Assembly: GCA_902384685.1 (NCBI GenBank)
Contig: CABMCU010000026.1
Coordinates: 1 to 39,797, forward strand
Source: an uncultured archaeon
GTDB taxonomy: Archaea > Thermoplasmatota > E2 > DHVEG-1
Direction: 5' to 3'
DNA length: 39,797 nucleotides
Numbering within the stretch: the first letter of the stretch is position 1; each line of letters starts with the position of its first letter. Below, one piece after another: positions 25,016 to 34,265 of the stretch. The position numbers and the translations under genes are program-made. Below the pieces are notes generated by a model that was given only the letters and a program-made list of their open reading frames with translations, searched no databases and was not told where the DNA came from.

Positions 25016-26176
25016 ATGAAAAAGATTATTGAAGATGTCATTGCAGCTGAGGAAGCAAAAGAACAAGTACAACAGAAGATGAAGGATGAAGAAAAAAAAA
25101 CACTTGGTACACGGGCAACAAAACGTGATCCTAGCTTAAAGATTGCTGGTGTGAACGACGAAGATTTAGAAAAAGTCTTAGAAAGTCTGACGACGACGAT
25201 TAAAGTCGTTGGCTGTGGGGGCGCAGGGACAAATACCATTACACGATGTTTTGGAGCAGGTATCAATGGTGCGGATCTCATCGCAGTCAATACCGATGCG
25301 CAACATCTCCTTTTAGCTGAATCTCCTTATAAAATTCTTATTGGGCGACATCTCACCCGTGGGTTAGGTGCAGGATCTCTTCCACAAATAGGTGAAGAAG
25401 CAGCGAAAGAAAGCGAACAGGACATCCGAGATGCGATTGTTCCCTCCGATATGGTGTTTGTCACCTGTGGTCTAGGTGGTGGAACCGGAACTGGGTGTGC
25501 CCCTGTAGTCGCAGAGATTGCTCGGGAAGCAGGTGCCCTTACCATCGCTGTTGTAACGCTCCCCTTCTGTGTCGAAGGTCAGGTGCGGATGGACAATGCA
25601 GAGGCTGGATTAAAACGACTCCGCGAAGTCTGTGACACAGTTATTGTCATACCAAACGACAAGCTACTTGATATTGTGCCAAATCTCGCGTTGAATGCTG
25701 CGTTTAAGGTCGCTGATGAAGTACTGATGCGTTCAATTAAAGGGATCACGGAGATGATTACGATGCCGGGTCTCGTGAACCTTGATTTTGCTGATTTGAA
25801 GACCGTCATGAAATACGGTGGCGTAGCGTTAATTGGTCTGGGTGAAGGAGAAGGTGATAACAAAGCGGTTGACGCAATCACTGAAGCATTGAATTCACCA
25901 TTATTAGAAGTAGATATTACAGCGGCGACCGGTGCTCTTGTCAATGTCACTGGTGGAAACGATATGACCCTGCGAGAAGCAGAAAAGGTAGTGGAAGAAA
26001 TCTACTCGAAGATCGATAAAAACGCACGAATCATCTGGGGAACGACTGTTGACCCGACTATGAAGAAATCAATTCGAGCTATGTTAGTCATTACTGGTGT
26101 GAAATCTAAGCAAATTATTGGTCCTACGCAACGATCTAGAGATGAGACGGAGTTCGGTATTGATTTTGTTTCATAA
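25016..26176 (+). CDS. ftsZ: Cell division GTPase FtsZ
   Basis: A 386-residue tubulin-like GTPase that forms the division ring. The tubulin signature GGGTGTG lies at 154-160, and the N-terminal nucleotide site is [13 protein letters not shown] (~63-75). NTDAQHL, the T7 loop [11 protein letters not shown] and the C-terminal activation domain ([20 protein letters not shown]) are all intact. The N terminus carries ~60 extra residues that are helical and charged. The short tail ends FGIDFVS. It is followed at 26284 by secE, then spt5 and rpl11, the conserved euryarchaeal neighbourhood. Confidence 0.97.
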   Translation: MKKIIEDVIAAEEAKEQVQQKMKDEEKKTLGTRATKRDPSLKIAGVNDEDLEKVLESLTTTIKVVGCGGAGTNTITRCFGAGINGADLIAVNTDAQHLLLAESPYKILIGRHLTRGLGAGSLPQIGEEAAKESEQDIRDAIVPSDMVFVTCGLGGGTGTGCAPVVAEIAREAGALTIAVVTLPFCVEGQVRMDNAEAGLKRLREVCDTVIVIPNDKLLDIVPNLALNAAFKVADEVLMRSIKGITEMITMPGLVNLDFADLKTVMKYGGVALIGLGEGEGDNKAVDAITEALNSPLLEVDITAATGALVNVTGGNDMTLREAEKVVEEIYSKIDKNARIIWGTTVDPTMKKSIRAMLVITGVKSKQIIGPTQRSRDETEFGIDFVS

Positions 26177-26245
26177 AAAAACAGCGAATGAAAGCTATCA
26201 TATAAATTTCTGGACTTGGCATCCACTAAAAAACCGCCAAATTAT

Positions 26246-26253
26246 TTATATAC
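26246..26253 (+). promoter_or_regulatory. TATA box of secE-spt5-rpl11 unit
   Basis: tttatata lies about 40 bases before the secE start. It falls in the 100-bp gap after ftsZ, suggesting the secE operon has its own promoter and is not only read through from ftsZ. Confidence 0.55.
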
Positions 26254-26292
26254 TGCTTCCTATTTGACCCTTACGTATTACAGGTGTCAAGA

Positions 26293-26547
26293 GTGAACGA
26301 AGAACATAAAAGTTTCTTTGATAAAGCGTGGGCAATGCAGCATAAAATAGAAGAACGGGAGCAACGTATCGGAAAAGGTAAATACGGCCGAGTCTTGAAG
26401 ATGGCACGGAAACCCACAAACGAAGAGTACGAAAAAACAGCGAAAATCACCGGTTTAGGAATGATACTAATTGGAGTACTAGGTTTTACCATTTATATCA
26501 TACGAGAACTCGTTGCACCGTGGATACTTAAAGCACTTGGCTATTGA
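26293..26547 (+). CDS. secE: Preprotein translocase subunit SecE
   Basis: I chose the GTG at 26293 (84 residues) because an aggtg ribosome site sits at 26282-26286; the GTG at 26284 overlaps it. The N-terminal cytoplasmic part (SFFDKAWAMQHKIEEREQR) is amphipathic, then the conserved RVLKMARKPTNEEYEKTAK precedes a single transmembrane helix (ITGLGMILIGVLGFTIYIIR). This is the archaeal SecE/Sec61-gamma pattern. The protein partners SecY in protein export. The gene is immediately upstream of spt5. Confidence 0.93.
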   Translation: MNEEHKSFFDKAWAMQHKIEEREQRIGKGKYGRVLKMARKPTNEEYEKTAKITGLGMILIGVLGFTIYIIRELVAPWILKALGY

Positions 26548-26564
26548 AATGGTTGGTTATACGA

Positions 26565-27077
26565 ATGGAGAATACTGGTTCTGAACAAACTGACACTGAG
26601 GTTTCTAGTATATTTACCATCAAAACACAGGTGGGTAAAGAACAGAATACCGCAGACCTGATTAGTAGTAGAGCAAAAAAAGCGAAGTTGAACATTCCTT
26701 CAATTCTTGTTACCCCGGATTTACGCGGGTACATTTTTGTAGAAGCATTTGACGAAGAACTGATTAAAAATATGATTAAATCAATATCCTATGCACGTAA
26801 TATGCTTGAAGGAAGTATCCCGATTGAGCAGATCGAACATTTCCTCACCCCGACATCCGCAGTAGCTAAAATAACTGAAGGAGATCTGGTGGAAATGGTT
26901 GCGGGTCCGTTCCGTGGCGAGAAAGCAAAGATTACTCATATTGATTATTCGAAGGAGGAAATCACTGTCGAACTCTTAGAATCCATGGTTCCCATTCCGA
27001 TTACGGTTCGTGGAGAACAAGTCAGAATCATTAAACGGAAAGAAGAAGACAAGAAAAAAGAAGAAAAAAGGGAGTAA
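26565..27077 (+). CDS. spt5: Transcription elongation factor Spt5 (NusG-like)
   Basis: About 170 residues from ATG 26565; a TTG at 26544 is an in-frame alternative that overlaps secE. The NGN domain includes IFTIKTQVGKEQNTADLI, PDLRGYIFVEA and MIKSISYARNMLEGSIPI. A KOW motif follows (EGDLVEMVAGPFRGEKAKI). The C terminus is a charged lysine/glutamate tail (KRKEEDKKKEEKRE). The protein binds RNA polymerase with Spt4 and promotes processive elongation. It is 6 bp upstream of rpl11. Confidence 0.95.
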   Translation: MENTGSEQTDTEVSSIFTIKTQVGKEQNTADLISSRAKKAKLNIPSILVTPDLRGYIFVEAFDEELIKNMIKSISYARNMLEGSIPIEQIEHFLTPTSAVAKITEGDLVEMVAGPFRGEKAKITHIDYSKEEITVELLESMVPIPITVRGEQVRIIKRKEEDKKKEEKRE

Positions 27078-27083
27078 GGAAAC

Positions 27084-27560
27084 ATGCCAGAAACCATTAA
27101 AGCGCTTGTTGACGGTGGAAAAGCATCTGCAGGTCCACCACTGGGCCCCGCATTAGGTCCAAAAGGCGTCAACATTATGCAAGTCATCAGTATGATTAAC
27201 GATAAAACGAAACAGTTCCAAGGAATGAAAGTACCCGTCAAGATTATTATTGATCCTAAGACCAAGGGTTTTGAAATTGAGGTGGGGACACCCCCTGCAG
27301 CGTCATTGATTCTTCGCGAGGTAAAAGCTGAAAAAGGATCAGGGACTCCCTCGAAGACCAAAATCGGGAATCTCACAGTCGATCAAGCAGTAAAGATCGC
27401 AAAAATGAAATTCGATACCATCCTGGGCAAAGATCTAAAACATAAAACCAAGGAAGTTATCGGTACTTGTACATCGATGGGTGTCACTGTTGAGGGGAAA
27501 AAACCCCAAGATATACTCAAGGATATCGACGAAGGAAAATACAATTCTAAATTCGCGTAA
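27084..27560 (+). CDS. rpl11: 50S ribosomal protein L11
   Basis: A 158-residue protein with the L11 N-terminal domain (KALVDGGKASAGPPLGPALGP) and the 23S-binding C-terminal domain (NLTVDQAVKIAKMKFDTIL, GTCTSMGVTVEGKKP). It organises the GTPase-associated region of the large subunit. A tight ribosome site lies in taaggaaacATG. The usual archaeal continuation with L1, L10 and L12 is not present downstream; the window shows ~600 bp of non-coding DNA instead. Confidence 0.97.
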   Translation: MPETIKALVDGGKASAGPPLGPALGPKGVNIMQVISMINDKTKQFQGMKVPVKIIIDPKTKGFEIEVGTPPAASLILREVKAEKGSGTPSKTKIGNLTVDQAVKIAKMKFDTILGKDLKHKTKEVIGTCTSMGVTVEGKKPQDILKDIDEGKYNSKFA

Positions 27561-28161
27561 AACACAGAAGTCCACGGGTGCAACGAATCCTCTCTCTTAT
27601 TTTTACTGGGGAGGTTTATCCTTTTTTGTACAACCTAGTTTTCTTAAAATAGTTCCTACTGGTAAAGTTGATGGATTACACTTCTGATTGCACGAAGATA
27701 TCATAACCATCCGATCCAAATTCATTTGTACATCAAACACAAAGGACTTTCATTGATTCCGTGATTCTTATTTATTTCTTTAGGAGGTAGAACCTTAAAA
27801 AACAAGTCTCGCCTTATTAATATATTCTCCTGAGGGGTTTATTATTGGTTGAAAATAGCGTATTCGATTGATGGTATAGTGGTTTAAATTAGATTCGTTT
27901 AGTGTTCCAATCCGAGCTGTATCAAATTCTCCTACTGTTATCATCTAGAAACCTCTTTTCCAAATATATAAAATTAACCCATTTATTTTATCTGTTGATT
28001 CAGCTGTTCTAATGGAGATTAAAACGTCTGTTTTATTCTTTAATAGTAAGTAATTTTTGGAAAAGAAACAAAAATTTATTTCCATCAAAACATTTAAATC
28101 TAAGAAGCCCTATATAGAATACAATAAGTAGTATTATATAAATGATAAGGAGGCAATAAAA
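27561..28161. other. Intergenic region without gene
   Basis: 601 bp of mixed-composition sequence between rpl11 and the first Asp-box secreted protein. I see no ORF of convincing length, tRNA or repeat array. Two aggagg-type runs (about 27783 and 28148) and T-rich tracts occur; only the second is next to a gene start. Confidence 0.5.
28110..28154 (+). promoter_or_regulatory. TATA-like element and Shine-Dalgarno of secreted Asp-box protein
   Basis: tatatagaat at 28111-28120 sits upstream of a strong ribosome site (aaggagg, 28148-28154) and the TTG start at 28162. The Shine-Dalgarno decides the TTG start in a region without an ATG nearby. Confidence 0.55.
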
Positions 28162-29760
28162 TTGGAAAAAATTAATAAAAGAAAAATGTTGGTAATAGGA
28201 GTACTATTCCTATTGCTGGGGGCAAGTACCGTAATTGGTGTCAGCGCGTCTAACACCAATGGACAAAATTCTGTATCGATACAACGAACTACTCCGGCTA
28301 TCCAAAAAGATATTGTTGCACAAACAAGTCTCGTTGGTAACGTGAAAATTTCACCTAATGCAGGGAATGATTATCATCCAAGAATGGCAACAACTGCTAC
28401 TGGTACCATAGTTATCGTTTATGAAGAAGAAGCAGATATATTTACCAAGGACATGCCTGTTGTATATTCGCCTGATAATGGACAAACATGGACACAACAA
28501 TTTTTATTCAACTCAGTTGACTTTCAAGGTTCTGGACTGTTACAATACCCTGATATAGTTTACAACGCTCCAAATGATCTACTGTTTACGGTTGCAATCG
28601 ACCCAAACGCAGATCAGTATAATAACGAAATGTACCTTATTCCCGGAGATATCGCAACTGCTACAGCGGCAAATGGATATGCCATATCCGGAACTAGTTC
28701 ATCAGGTTATTGGGATTGCGCAGGGACATGTACAAATAACTTCTTCTTATCACTCACGACTGAAGACTATTCAGGAACCTTATTACAAATACTTGGACTT
28801 GGATGGTTTACATCTCCCGACTTTGCATATCCACCAGGTTTAGGCGGTTACTACTACGATGGTCAATCACTATTACACATGTCTCCTGTTTCGCAATTAG
28901 AAATGAGTCATAGTACAAACAGAGTATTTACTGTCGGTGAAGTCATTGTTGGATCAGACCTTTATGTCGCGATGAAATCAGGAACAGCGGACGAAGCTCT
29001 TATAACAAGTGGAGAGCAACAAAACGGAATGGATAAATACGGCGATGTTGAGCAAATGCCTGCAGCATTCGTTGGTTTTGGATCCGATCCTGATGTCTCA
29101 GGAAGTGGCAGCAACGTATGCGTTGTGTATGTGCGGGATGGTAATGTAATGTGCAGCCGTAGCTCCTGCGGAGCGCTCTATGAGACAGGTTTTAGCTGGC
29201 AAGAATCTACCATAGAAACTGGTGCAAGTACTCCTGCAGTATATATGCAAGGAGACAATGCAATCTGTGCTTACGTGAAAGGTGGAAATCTTTACGCTAA
29301 GTTATCTAGCGATGACGGCGCAACATGGGGAACAGCAGAAAAACTCAATGATGTGGATGGAACGGTCGTTGATGAAAAAGGATCAGTTTGTGTTGACAAA
29401 CTCGGAGTTGCATTTGAAGATAACAGAAATGGAAATATTGATATCTACTTTGCAGCTAAGAAAGGGGCTCCCTCAGCAGAACTAGTTATCGAATCAATAT
29501 CTGGTGGAGTTGGTGTCAGCGCAGTTGTTAAAAATACTGGTGATGCAGCTGCTACAAGTGTTGCTTGGACCATTTCATCAACTGGCACGATCTTTGTAGG
29601 CAAAGAGAAAAGTGGGACAATAGCGACTCTTGCACCTGGTGCATCAGTCACGATAAAGTCTGGTCTCATGCTAGGATTTGGTAGTATAACGACAACAGTA
29701 ACAGTAGGTACAGCATCAGCCTCAAAAACTTTCAAACTACTCTTAATCTTAGTGAAATAG
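28162..29760 (+). CDS. Secreted Asp-box (BNR-like) protein with shared C-terminal domain
   Basis: A 532-residue protein with a signal peptide (residues 9-30, MLVIGVLFLLLGASTVIGVS). Asp-box motifs SxDxGxTW, as in sialidase-type beta-propellers, are at 103-110 (SPDNGQTW) and 382-389 (SSDDGATW). Several paired cysteines (e.g. WDCAGTC, CSRSSC) suggest disulfides. Catalytic sialidase arginines are not evident, so a binding or structural role is as likely as hydrolysis. Residues ~439-532 form a beta-rich domain with an IFVGKEKSGTIATLAPG core, also found in the two other large secreted proteins of the window. It ends in a hydrophobic stretch (KLLLILVK). The C-terminal-domain DNA is an inverted repeat with that of the gene at 30881-33031. 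Start is a TTG after a strong Shine-Dalgarno. Confidence 0.8.
   Translation: MEKINKRKMLVIGVLFLLLGASTVIGVSASNTNGQNSVSIQRTTPAIQKDIVAQTSLVGNVKISPNAGNDYHPRMATTATGTIVIVYEEEADIFTKDMPVVYSPDNGQTWTQQFLFNSVDFQGSGLLQYPDIVYNAPNDLLFTVAIDPNADQYNNEMYLIPGDIATATAANGYAISGTSSSGYWDCAGTCTNNFFLSLTTEDYSGTLLQILGLGWFTSPDFAYPPGLGGYYYDGQSLLHMSPVSQLEMSHSTNRVFTVGEVIVGSDLYVAMKSGTADEALITSGEQQNGMDKYGDVEQMPAAFVGFGSDPDVSGSGSNVCVVYVRDGNVMCSRSSCGALYETGFSWQESTIETGASTPAVYMQGDNAICAYVKGGNLYAKLSSDDGATWGTAEKLNDVDGTVVDEKGSVCVDKLGVAFEDNRNGNIDIYFAAKKGAPSAELVIESISGGVGVSAVVKNTGDAAATSVAWTISSTGTIFVGKEKSGTIATLAPGASVTIKSGLMLGFGSITTTVTVGTASASKTFKLLLILVK
29481..29715 (+). repeat. Inverted repeat arm 1 (shared C-terminal domain)
   Basis: About 235 bp encoding the C-terminal domain of the protein at 28162-29760. 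It matches the minus-strand reading of 30932-31166 with only five mismatches counted by eye, in inverted orientation. Confidence 0.9.
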
Positions 29761-30880
29761 GGATAAAAACTATTCCCACCTCTTTTTTTTTTTATCTTGT
29801 CAGTAATTTAACTCTTGTTATCCAGCTGTAATAAATTATAGGGTGACTGATGTTTATTGAATTGAACTGTTTTTTAGGTTGAGGTAGTGATATGTTCCTT
29901 GCCTTAAAAGCAGAGCTTCATGTCTCTGGTAGTTATAAATTGGATAATCATCGAGAAAGAAGTGGGGCATTCATTGATTTCTGATGTACTGCAGGTATGG
30001 TTTCTGTGCCAGTATTGTCTCCGTAGCGTTATATTTTCCTGATCTCTAAAAACTTCCATTTGATTACCGATATTGAAACAATGATTCTTCTCGGAACTTT
30101 TTGTACTGGCGGCTCCTTTTAGAAAGAACAATGCTTAAGTTCACGTTTATGCATGAGGCAGGGATTGTTCTGCATTCTATCCGCACAAGTTTTGCAGGAG
30201 CTATGGGTTATGTGTGCTGAGCTGTGTGGTTGCTTCGCAGTTCCTCGTTGGCCTAGTATAAACTTACGCTAACCAACTTACATGGCTATTGGTATAAAGT
30301 TTAGTTCTTGCTGAACTCAGTGTGTTCTATCTTAATGAGAATCACGTTATATTTTTCTATCCACTATTCATAAGGTTATTTAGTGAGGATGCATTATCCG
30401 CGAGGAAGACGAGGGTTTCTTTGTAGCAAGCTCTTGAGCAATATATAAAAAGATTACATCGATGAAGTTGCTGTACCTCATAAAGCTTAATTCATCCAGT
30501 ATAGCTCATCCAAACCAAATAGTACTAGACCGACTGCTCACCCGTTAGGTTTAATGGTGATTATTGGACTCCTTTTATCTGACGTTAGACTGATGGGAAA
30601 TATATATGTTCGTTCTTTGCCGAGGTTACCTCTAGTTATTTACTATGTTACTACGTGAGTGTGCATCAATGAGTGTCCCACTTCCCCTCTTGATGATTAT
30701 CCGACTCCAGGATTGATAGAGACATAATACCTCGTATTTACGGCGAGAAGCATATCACTACCTTTATTACCTAAAAACAGTTAAAATTCACTGAACATCT
30801 GTTGATCAATAATTATTACAATTATATCACGAATTAATTTTTTGATAATATATAAAGAAAAAAAGAGAAGGTTATAGGTT
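29761..30880. other. 1.1-kb non-coding stretch between convergent genes
   Basis: The region lies between the 3' ends of the two convergent secreted-protein genes and within the segment bounded by the inverted repeat. T-runs near 29783-29792 (plus) and the A-run at 30856-30866 (minus-strand T-run) could terminate the two transcripts. No convincing ORF exists; the longest minus-strand frame is about 75 codons with irregular composition. GC looks slightly higher and codon-like periodicity is weak, so it may be decayed coding DNA, but I cannot recognise a source. Confidence 0.5.
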
Positions 30881-33031
30881 TTATAACCCTGTCACGAAGA
30901 ATATGAGTAGTTTTTCGCTAGCTGTTTGTGTTGCTGTACCTGCTGTTACTGTTGTCGTTATACTACCAAATCCTAGCATGAGACCAGACTTTATCGTGAC
31001 TGATGCACCAGGTGCAAGAGTCGCTATTGTCCCACTTTTTTCTTTGCCTACAAAGATCGTGCCTGTTGATGAAATGGTCCAAGCAACACTTGTAGCAGCT
31101 GCATCACCAGTATTTTTAACAACTGCGCTGACACCAACTCCACCTGATATTGATTGGATAACTAGTTTTGCTGATTGGTTGTCGTTTTCTGTAATTTTTA
31201 GTGATGGATCACCGAACAGGTTCGTTTCGTAGTAACACCATCGAATACATGATCGGCCGATAATGGGGAGGTTGTCTTCTTTAGAATCATGATTCGCTCT
31301 CCCGATTTCCGAGATCTTTTCGTTGAATACTGCATCCCAGAATTGTCGATGCAGCCGTTGTGAATCTCCGTCTGTGCTATACGACCAGAAGAAGCCATAG
31401 CGAGCGTTCCAGATACCTGCAAACGCAGCATGAGTTGTTTTAACGGTGAAATGTTCTGCGATGCAATCGTCGTCATCAAAACCACCAGCCATACAGCCTT
31501 GAGAATAGATGAAACATGTACGGTTCGGTGGATTGGTGAGAGCATCGACATCATACGTGCCGAGTTTCATATTATACTCATATGACGAATGACCAAGGTG
31601 ATTGAGGATATGGACACCGTTATTAATAACGGAAATGATATCTGATGCTGTCCAGTCGTCTTCTGGAGAGTCGTATAATTTATTAATGGTATAGTTGCTC
31701 GCAGGGATACCGACTGTGGTATATCCATCGTCGTTTGAACCATTCACAAGTTGATCCAGATACACGCTGCTGTAGCTTGCGATACCGTAATCCCCAAGAT
31801 ACTCGCCTACGAGATTTATACGAGTGAAGAACTCGTTCTGTGAATCTTTATTGATATAGGCTATTGTTTTTGTGACAAAATTATTCGCATCTGCTGTGTT
31901 GTCGACACAAGCTCTACCTACGTAGACTTCTGCAATGAGGTCAACGTCACCTCCGTTTTCGCCATCGTGTGGCTCACCCCAATTCCCATCGCCATCGTAG
32001 TTATATGGTCCATCGAGACATGCATAGTAGAGATCTGCGGGCATGATATCCTCGTAATATGTGACGTTTTCATCCATGCCGGAAACCCAGAGGAGCGGAG
32101 CGGGAATCACAGAGTCATCACCTCCGATGAGTACATATTCGATCCCCCAATTTGTATAGGCATCTCTGATGTAGTTACGGATGCTTTCAAGATCACTGCC
32201 ACCGATGTCAGTAAGTGTTTTAATAACGGTTTCGACACCCGTTGCGTCATGCGCTTGTTTCAAAGGCTCAAAACTGCTTTTTAATGTATTGGTGGTAATG
32301 ATGAGAAGATCGTAGTGGTCAGAGAGAGTCGATAAAGATGTGTATTCTTGGTCATATTGAAGAGATATCCAAGGGTTATCAACTTTCTGTTGTACCTCTT
32401 TTTTATCCTGCTCGAGCCCTCGGTATAACGCTGATTGTACACCAGTAGCAACCGTTTTTACTGAGACATCCAAGCTTTTATAATAAAAAAGTTCCCCGGT
32501 TACAGGGTTATATTGAACAGGATGTAAAAGGAGGACGAGGATTTGATATCCACGAAAATGATGGATGCCAACTTGAGTGAAGAGTTTCCCAGGGTATGCT
32601 GCATTAACATGATAAATCCGCTGATTAGGAATGGGTATCGGTAGGTTCTCTGTTTGTGAAGTCGGAATCGCTTGACTCGTTGGTTCTACCAAGAGTCCTG
32701 ATCCAAGAACGATTTGCTCCCCAGGTATAATGTCTATTTCGCTAATCTTTGTTTCTGGAGGTAAAAGAATAAAGGCACCTTTTGATGGTATTTTTGGTTC
32801 TCCAGCGTTCCCAGCGGCATAGCAATCAAGTAAGTTGACTCGATCGTAGAGAGTTCCTGCAATATTGATAGTTTCAATGGTAGGGTTGGTAAAAGTATAG
32901 GTCAATTTGATATCGTTAGTTAGTGTGGCCTGATTTGACTGTGCTAGAGCAGTAAATATCATCAGACAGGAAATCGAGGCGACAAGACACTGTTTCCAAG
33001 TTTTTTTATATGGTTTAGCGTCTCTGTTCAT
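30881..33031 (-). CDS. Secreted C25 (gingipain-like) cysteine peptidase
   Basis: A 716-residue protein with an N-terminal signal (CLVASISCLMIFTALAQS, ~15-32) and a propeptide-like region (~36-230). The C25 caspase-fold domain spans ~240-615: DLLIITTNTL, YVLIGGDDSVIP (299-310), the catalytic His segment ILNHLGHSSYE (H481 likely) and the nucleophile segment FIYSQGCMAGG (C513). Both catalytic residues are present. After LFGDPSLKI (605-613), residues 620-716 form the shared C-terminal domain. C25 peptidases cut proteins at Arg or Lys; archaeal ones have been proposed to degrade detrital protein outside the cell. The C-terminal-domain DNA mirrors that of the convergent gene. Confidence 0.9.
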   Translation of the reverse strand: MNRDAKPYKKTWKQCLVASISCLMIFTALAQSNQATLTNDIKLTYTFTNPTIETINIAGTLYDRVNLLDCYAAGNAGEPKIPSKGAFILLPPETKISEIDIIPGEQIVLGSGLLVEPTSQAIPTSQTENLPIPIPNQRIYHVNAAYPGKLFTQVGIHHFRGYQILVLLLHPVQYNPVTGELFYYKSLDVSVKTVATGVQSALYRGLEQDKKEVQQKVDNPWISLQYDQEYTSLSTLSDHYDLLIITTNTLKSSFEPLKQAHDATGVETVIKTLTDIGGSDLESIRNYIRDAYTNWGIEYVLIGGDDSVIPAPLLWVSGMDENVTYYEDIMPADLYYACLDGPYNYDGDGNWGEPHDGENGGDVDLIAEVYVGRACVDNTADANNFVTKTIAYINKDSQNEFFTRINLVGEYLGDYGIASYSSVYLDQLVNGSNDDGYTTVGIPASNYTINKLYDSPEDDWTASDIISVINNGVHILNHLGHSSYEYNMKLGTYDVDALTNPPNRTCFIYSQGCMAGGFDDDDCIAEHFTVKTTHAAFAGIWNARYGFFWSYSTDGDSQRLHRQFWDAVFNEKISEIGRANHDSKEDNLPIIGRSCIRWCYYETNLFGDPSLKITENDNQSAKLVIQSISGGVGVSAVVKNTGDAAATSVAWTISSTGTIFVGKEKSGTIATLAPGASVTIKSGLMLGFGSITTTVTAGTATQTASEKLLIFFVTGL
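30932..31166 (-). repeat. Inverted repeat arm 2 (shared C-terminal domain)
   Basis: The minus-strand partner of 29481-29715, encoding the C-terminal domain of the C25 peptidase. The two arms are separated by about 1.2 kb, and each lies inside a coding region. Confidence 0.9.
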
Positions 33032-33229
33032 AATTTATCCCCTATATTTATGAGATATAAGCATCCCATATATATATAAATATGGATGGTGAACGTAAAG
33101 CACTAATTTGCTCTCTCTATAGAAGCTCTTATCTCACAATGATCTTATCTTCATTAAATTTTCATCAGATTATATGTTAAATAAAAAAAGTGTTTTTTTC
33201 ATTGATATGAATCATCAATTAAGTCTTTA

Positions 33230-33922
33230 TTATATCTTTTTAAATCCTCGTTGCACATACTGTCGGATAGAAAGGACCATGCGATCTCGTCGGTAGGTTA
33301 GTGGTAGAGTAAGTCCTTCCCCCCATGTTTTTTTCTTTTTAATTTCTGAGAGAATCGTATCAATCCGTAGATCTGTTGAATCAACAACCGTATAAGCATA
33401 ACCCGCATAAAGAGGATCATGGGAGTCGCTCCCTCCGGTTCCTCCAAGATTGAACATACGAGCAATTTTTGCAGATTTCAGGTTTGTACTAGGGACACTA
33501 CACCCATTAAACACTTCGATAGCTGATACTTTTGTTTGAATTCCTTTTAGTTTCTCTTTTTTGATACCAGAGAGAAGTCGAAAGAGATGAGGTACAATAG
33601 GTTCCCCACCCGCATCAATGACGCGTTCTACGGTTTCTTCAACGGAAAGACCTCGTTCTATGTTCTCCGTAATATTAAATGCAAGCAGGTGTCCGTCTGC
33701 GGTTGAAATTTCTGTGCTAGGGATAACGAGGAAATCTTTGGGTGCGATCTTTTGTGCTGGTATACATCCCTTGATCGTATTATGATCGGTCAGAGCCATC
33801 CCTTGGAGACCTCGTTTCTTAAGTGATTTGACTAGGTCCTCAGAAGACCCAGTTGCATCATTAGAAAAACAGGAATGAAGATGTAGATCTAATTTTAACA
33901 TATGAGACTCAACCGATGGCAC
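33230..33922 (-). CDS. PHP-domain metallophosphoesterase
   Basis: Up to 230 residues; the ATG at 33901 (MLKLDLHLHSCFSNDATG) is an equally good start. PHP metal-binding motifs are present: DLHLHSCFS, ALTDHNTIKG, IPSTEIST with GHLLAFN, VPHLFRL, and GGSDSHDP near the C terminus. Such enzymes hydrolyse phosphoesters, for example in nucleotides or histidinol phosphate. The substrate is unknown here; the active-site His/Asp set looks complete. It stands alone between the C25 peptidase and the KaiC-like gene. Confidence 0.85.
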   Translation of the reverse strand: MPSVESHMLKLDLHLHSCFSNDATGSSEDLVKSLKKRGLQGMALTDHNTIKGCIPAQKIAPKDFLVIPSTEISTADGHLLAFNITENIERGLSVEETVERVIDAGGEPIVPHLFRLLSGIKKEKLKGIQTKVSAIEVFNGCSVPSTNLKSAKIARMFNLGGTGGSDSHDPLYAGYAYTVVDSTDLRIDTILSEIKKKKTWGEGLTLPLTYRRDRMVLSIRQYVQRGFKKI

Positions 33923-34265
33923 TTGGTAGGTTCAGTTCCTATTAGAAATTTACGGTTCCACAACAGCATCTTCTGTTGTTTCAGAAGAATCAGATAAAAA
34001 GAAAGTGTTAAATAAGACAAGGGTATTGTCCTGGTTCGGGCGAGGCAAATTTATGATATTCGAGAAAAATAAACAATTAAGTACACATAAATTTGGTGAG
34101 TTAGAACTTGTTGATAAATCATTGTTTTTCATCTGTACAAACAGGCGAGATAACTAAGTTTATCCATTCCATTTTTTATTCACTTTCTTTAAGAAAATTA
34201 TTTAAATGTTTACCTTATAACAAAGTTCTACTCAGTGAATATTTTTAAACTAAGGGCGATGTGAA

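Noticed and set aside
27830-27960. tRNA-like stretch with ggtatagtggtttaaat and gttccaatcc
   Set aside because: Acceptor and anticodon stems cannot be formed, so it is not a tRNA or a recognisable relic.
29481-29715. CRISPR-like or IS-like interpretation of the repeated segments
   Set aside because: There are only two near-identical copies plus one diverged, all coding for the same protein domain; no spacers, transposase or target-site duplications are seen.
29904-30131. Possible transposase fragment in the spacer
   Set aside because: I tried reading several frames of the 1.1-kb spacer for transposase motifs and found none convincing, and no terminal repeats of an insertion sequence.
33950-34132. 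Minus-strand ORF of 60 codons
   Set aside because: Composition is Asn/Ser/Leu-rich with no motif or ribosome site, in the gap between the PHP gene and the KaiC-like gene.
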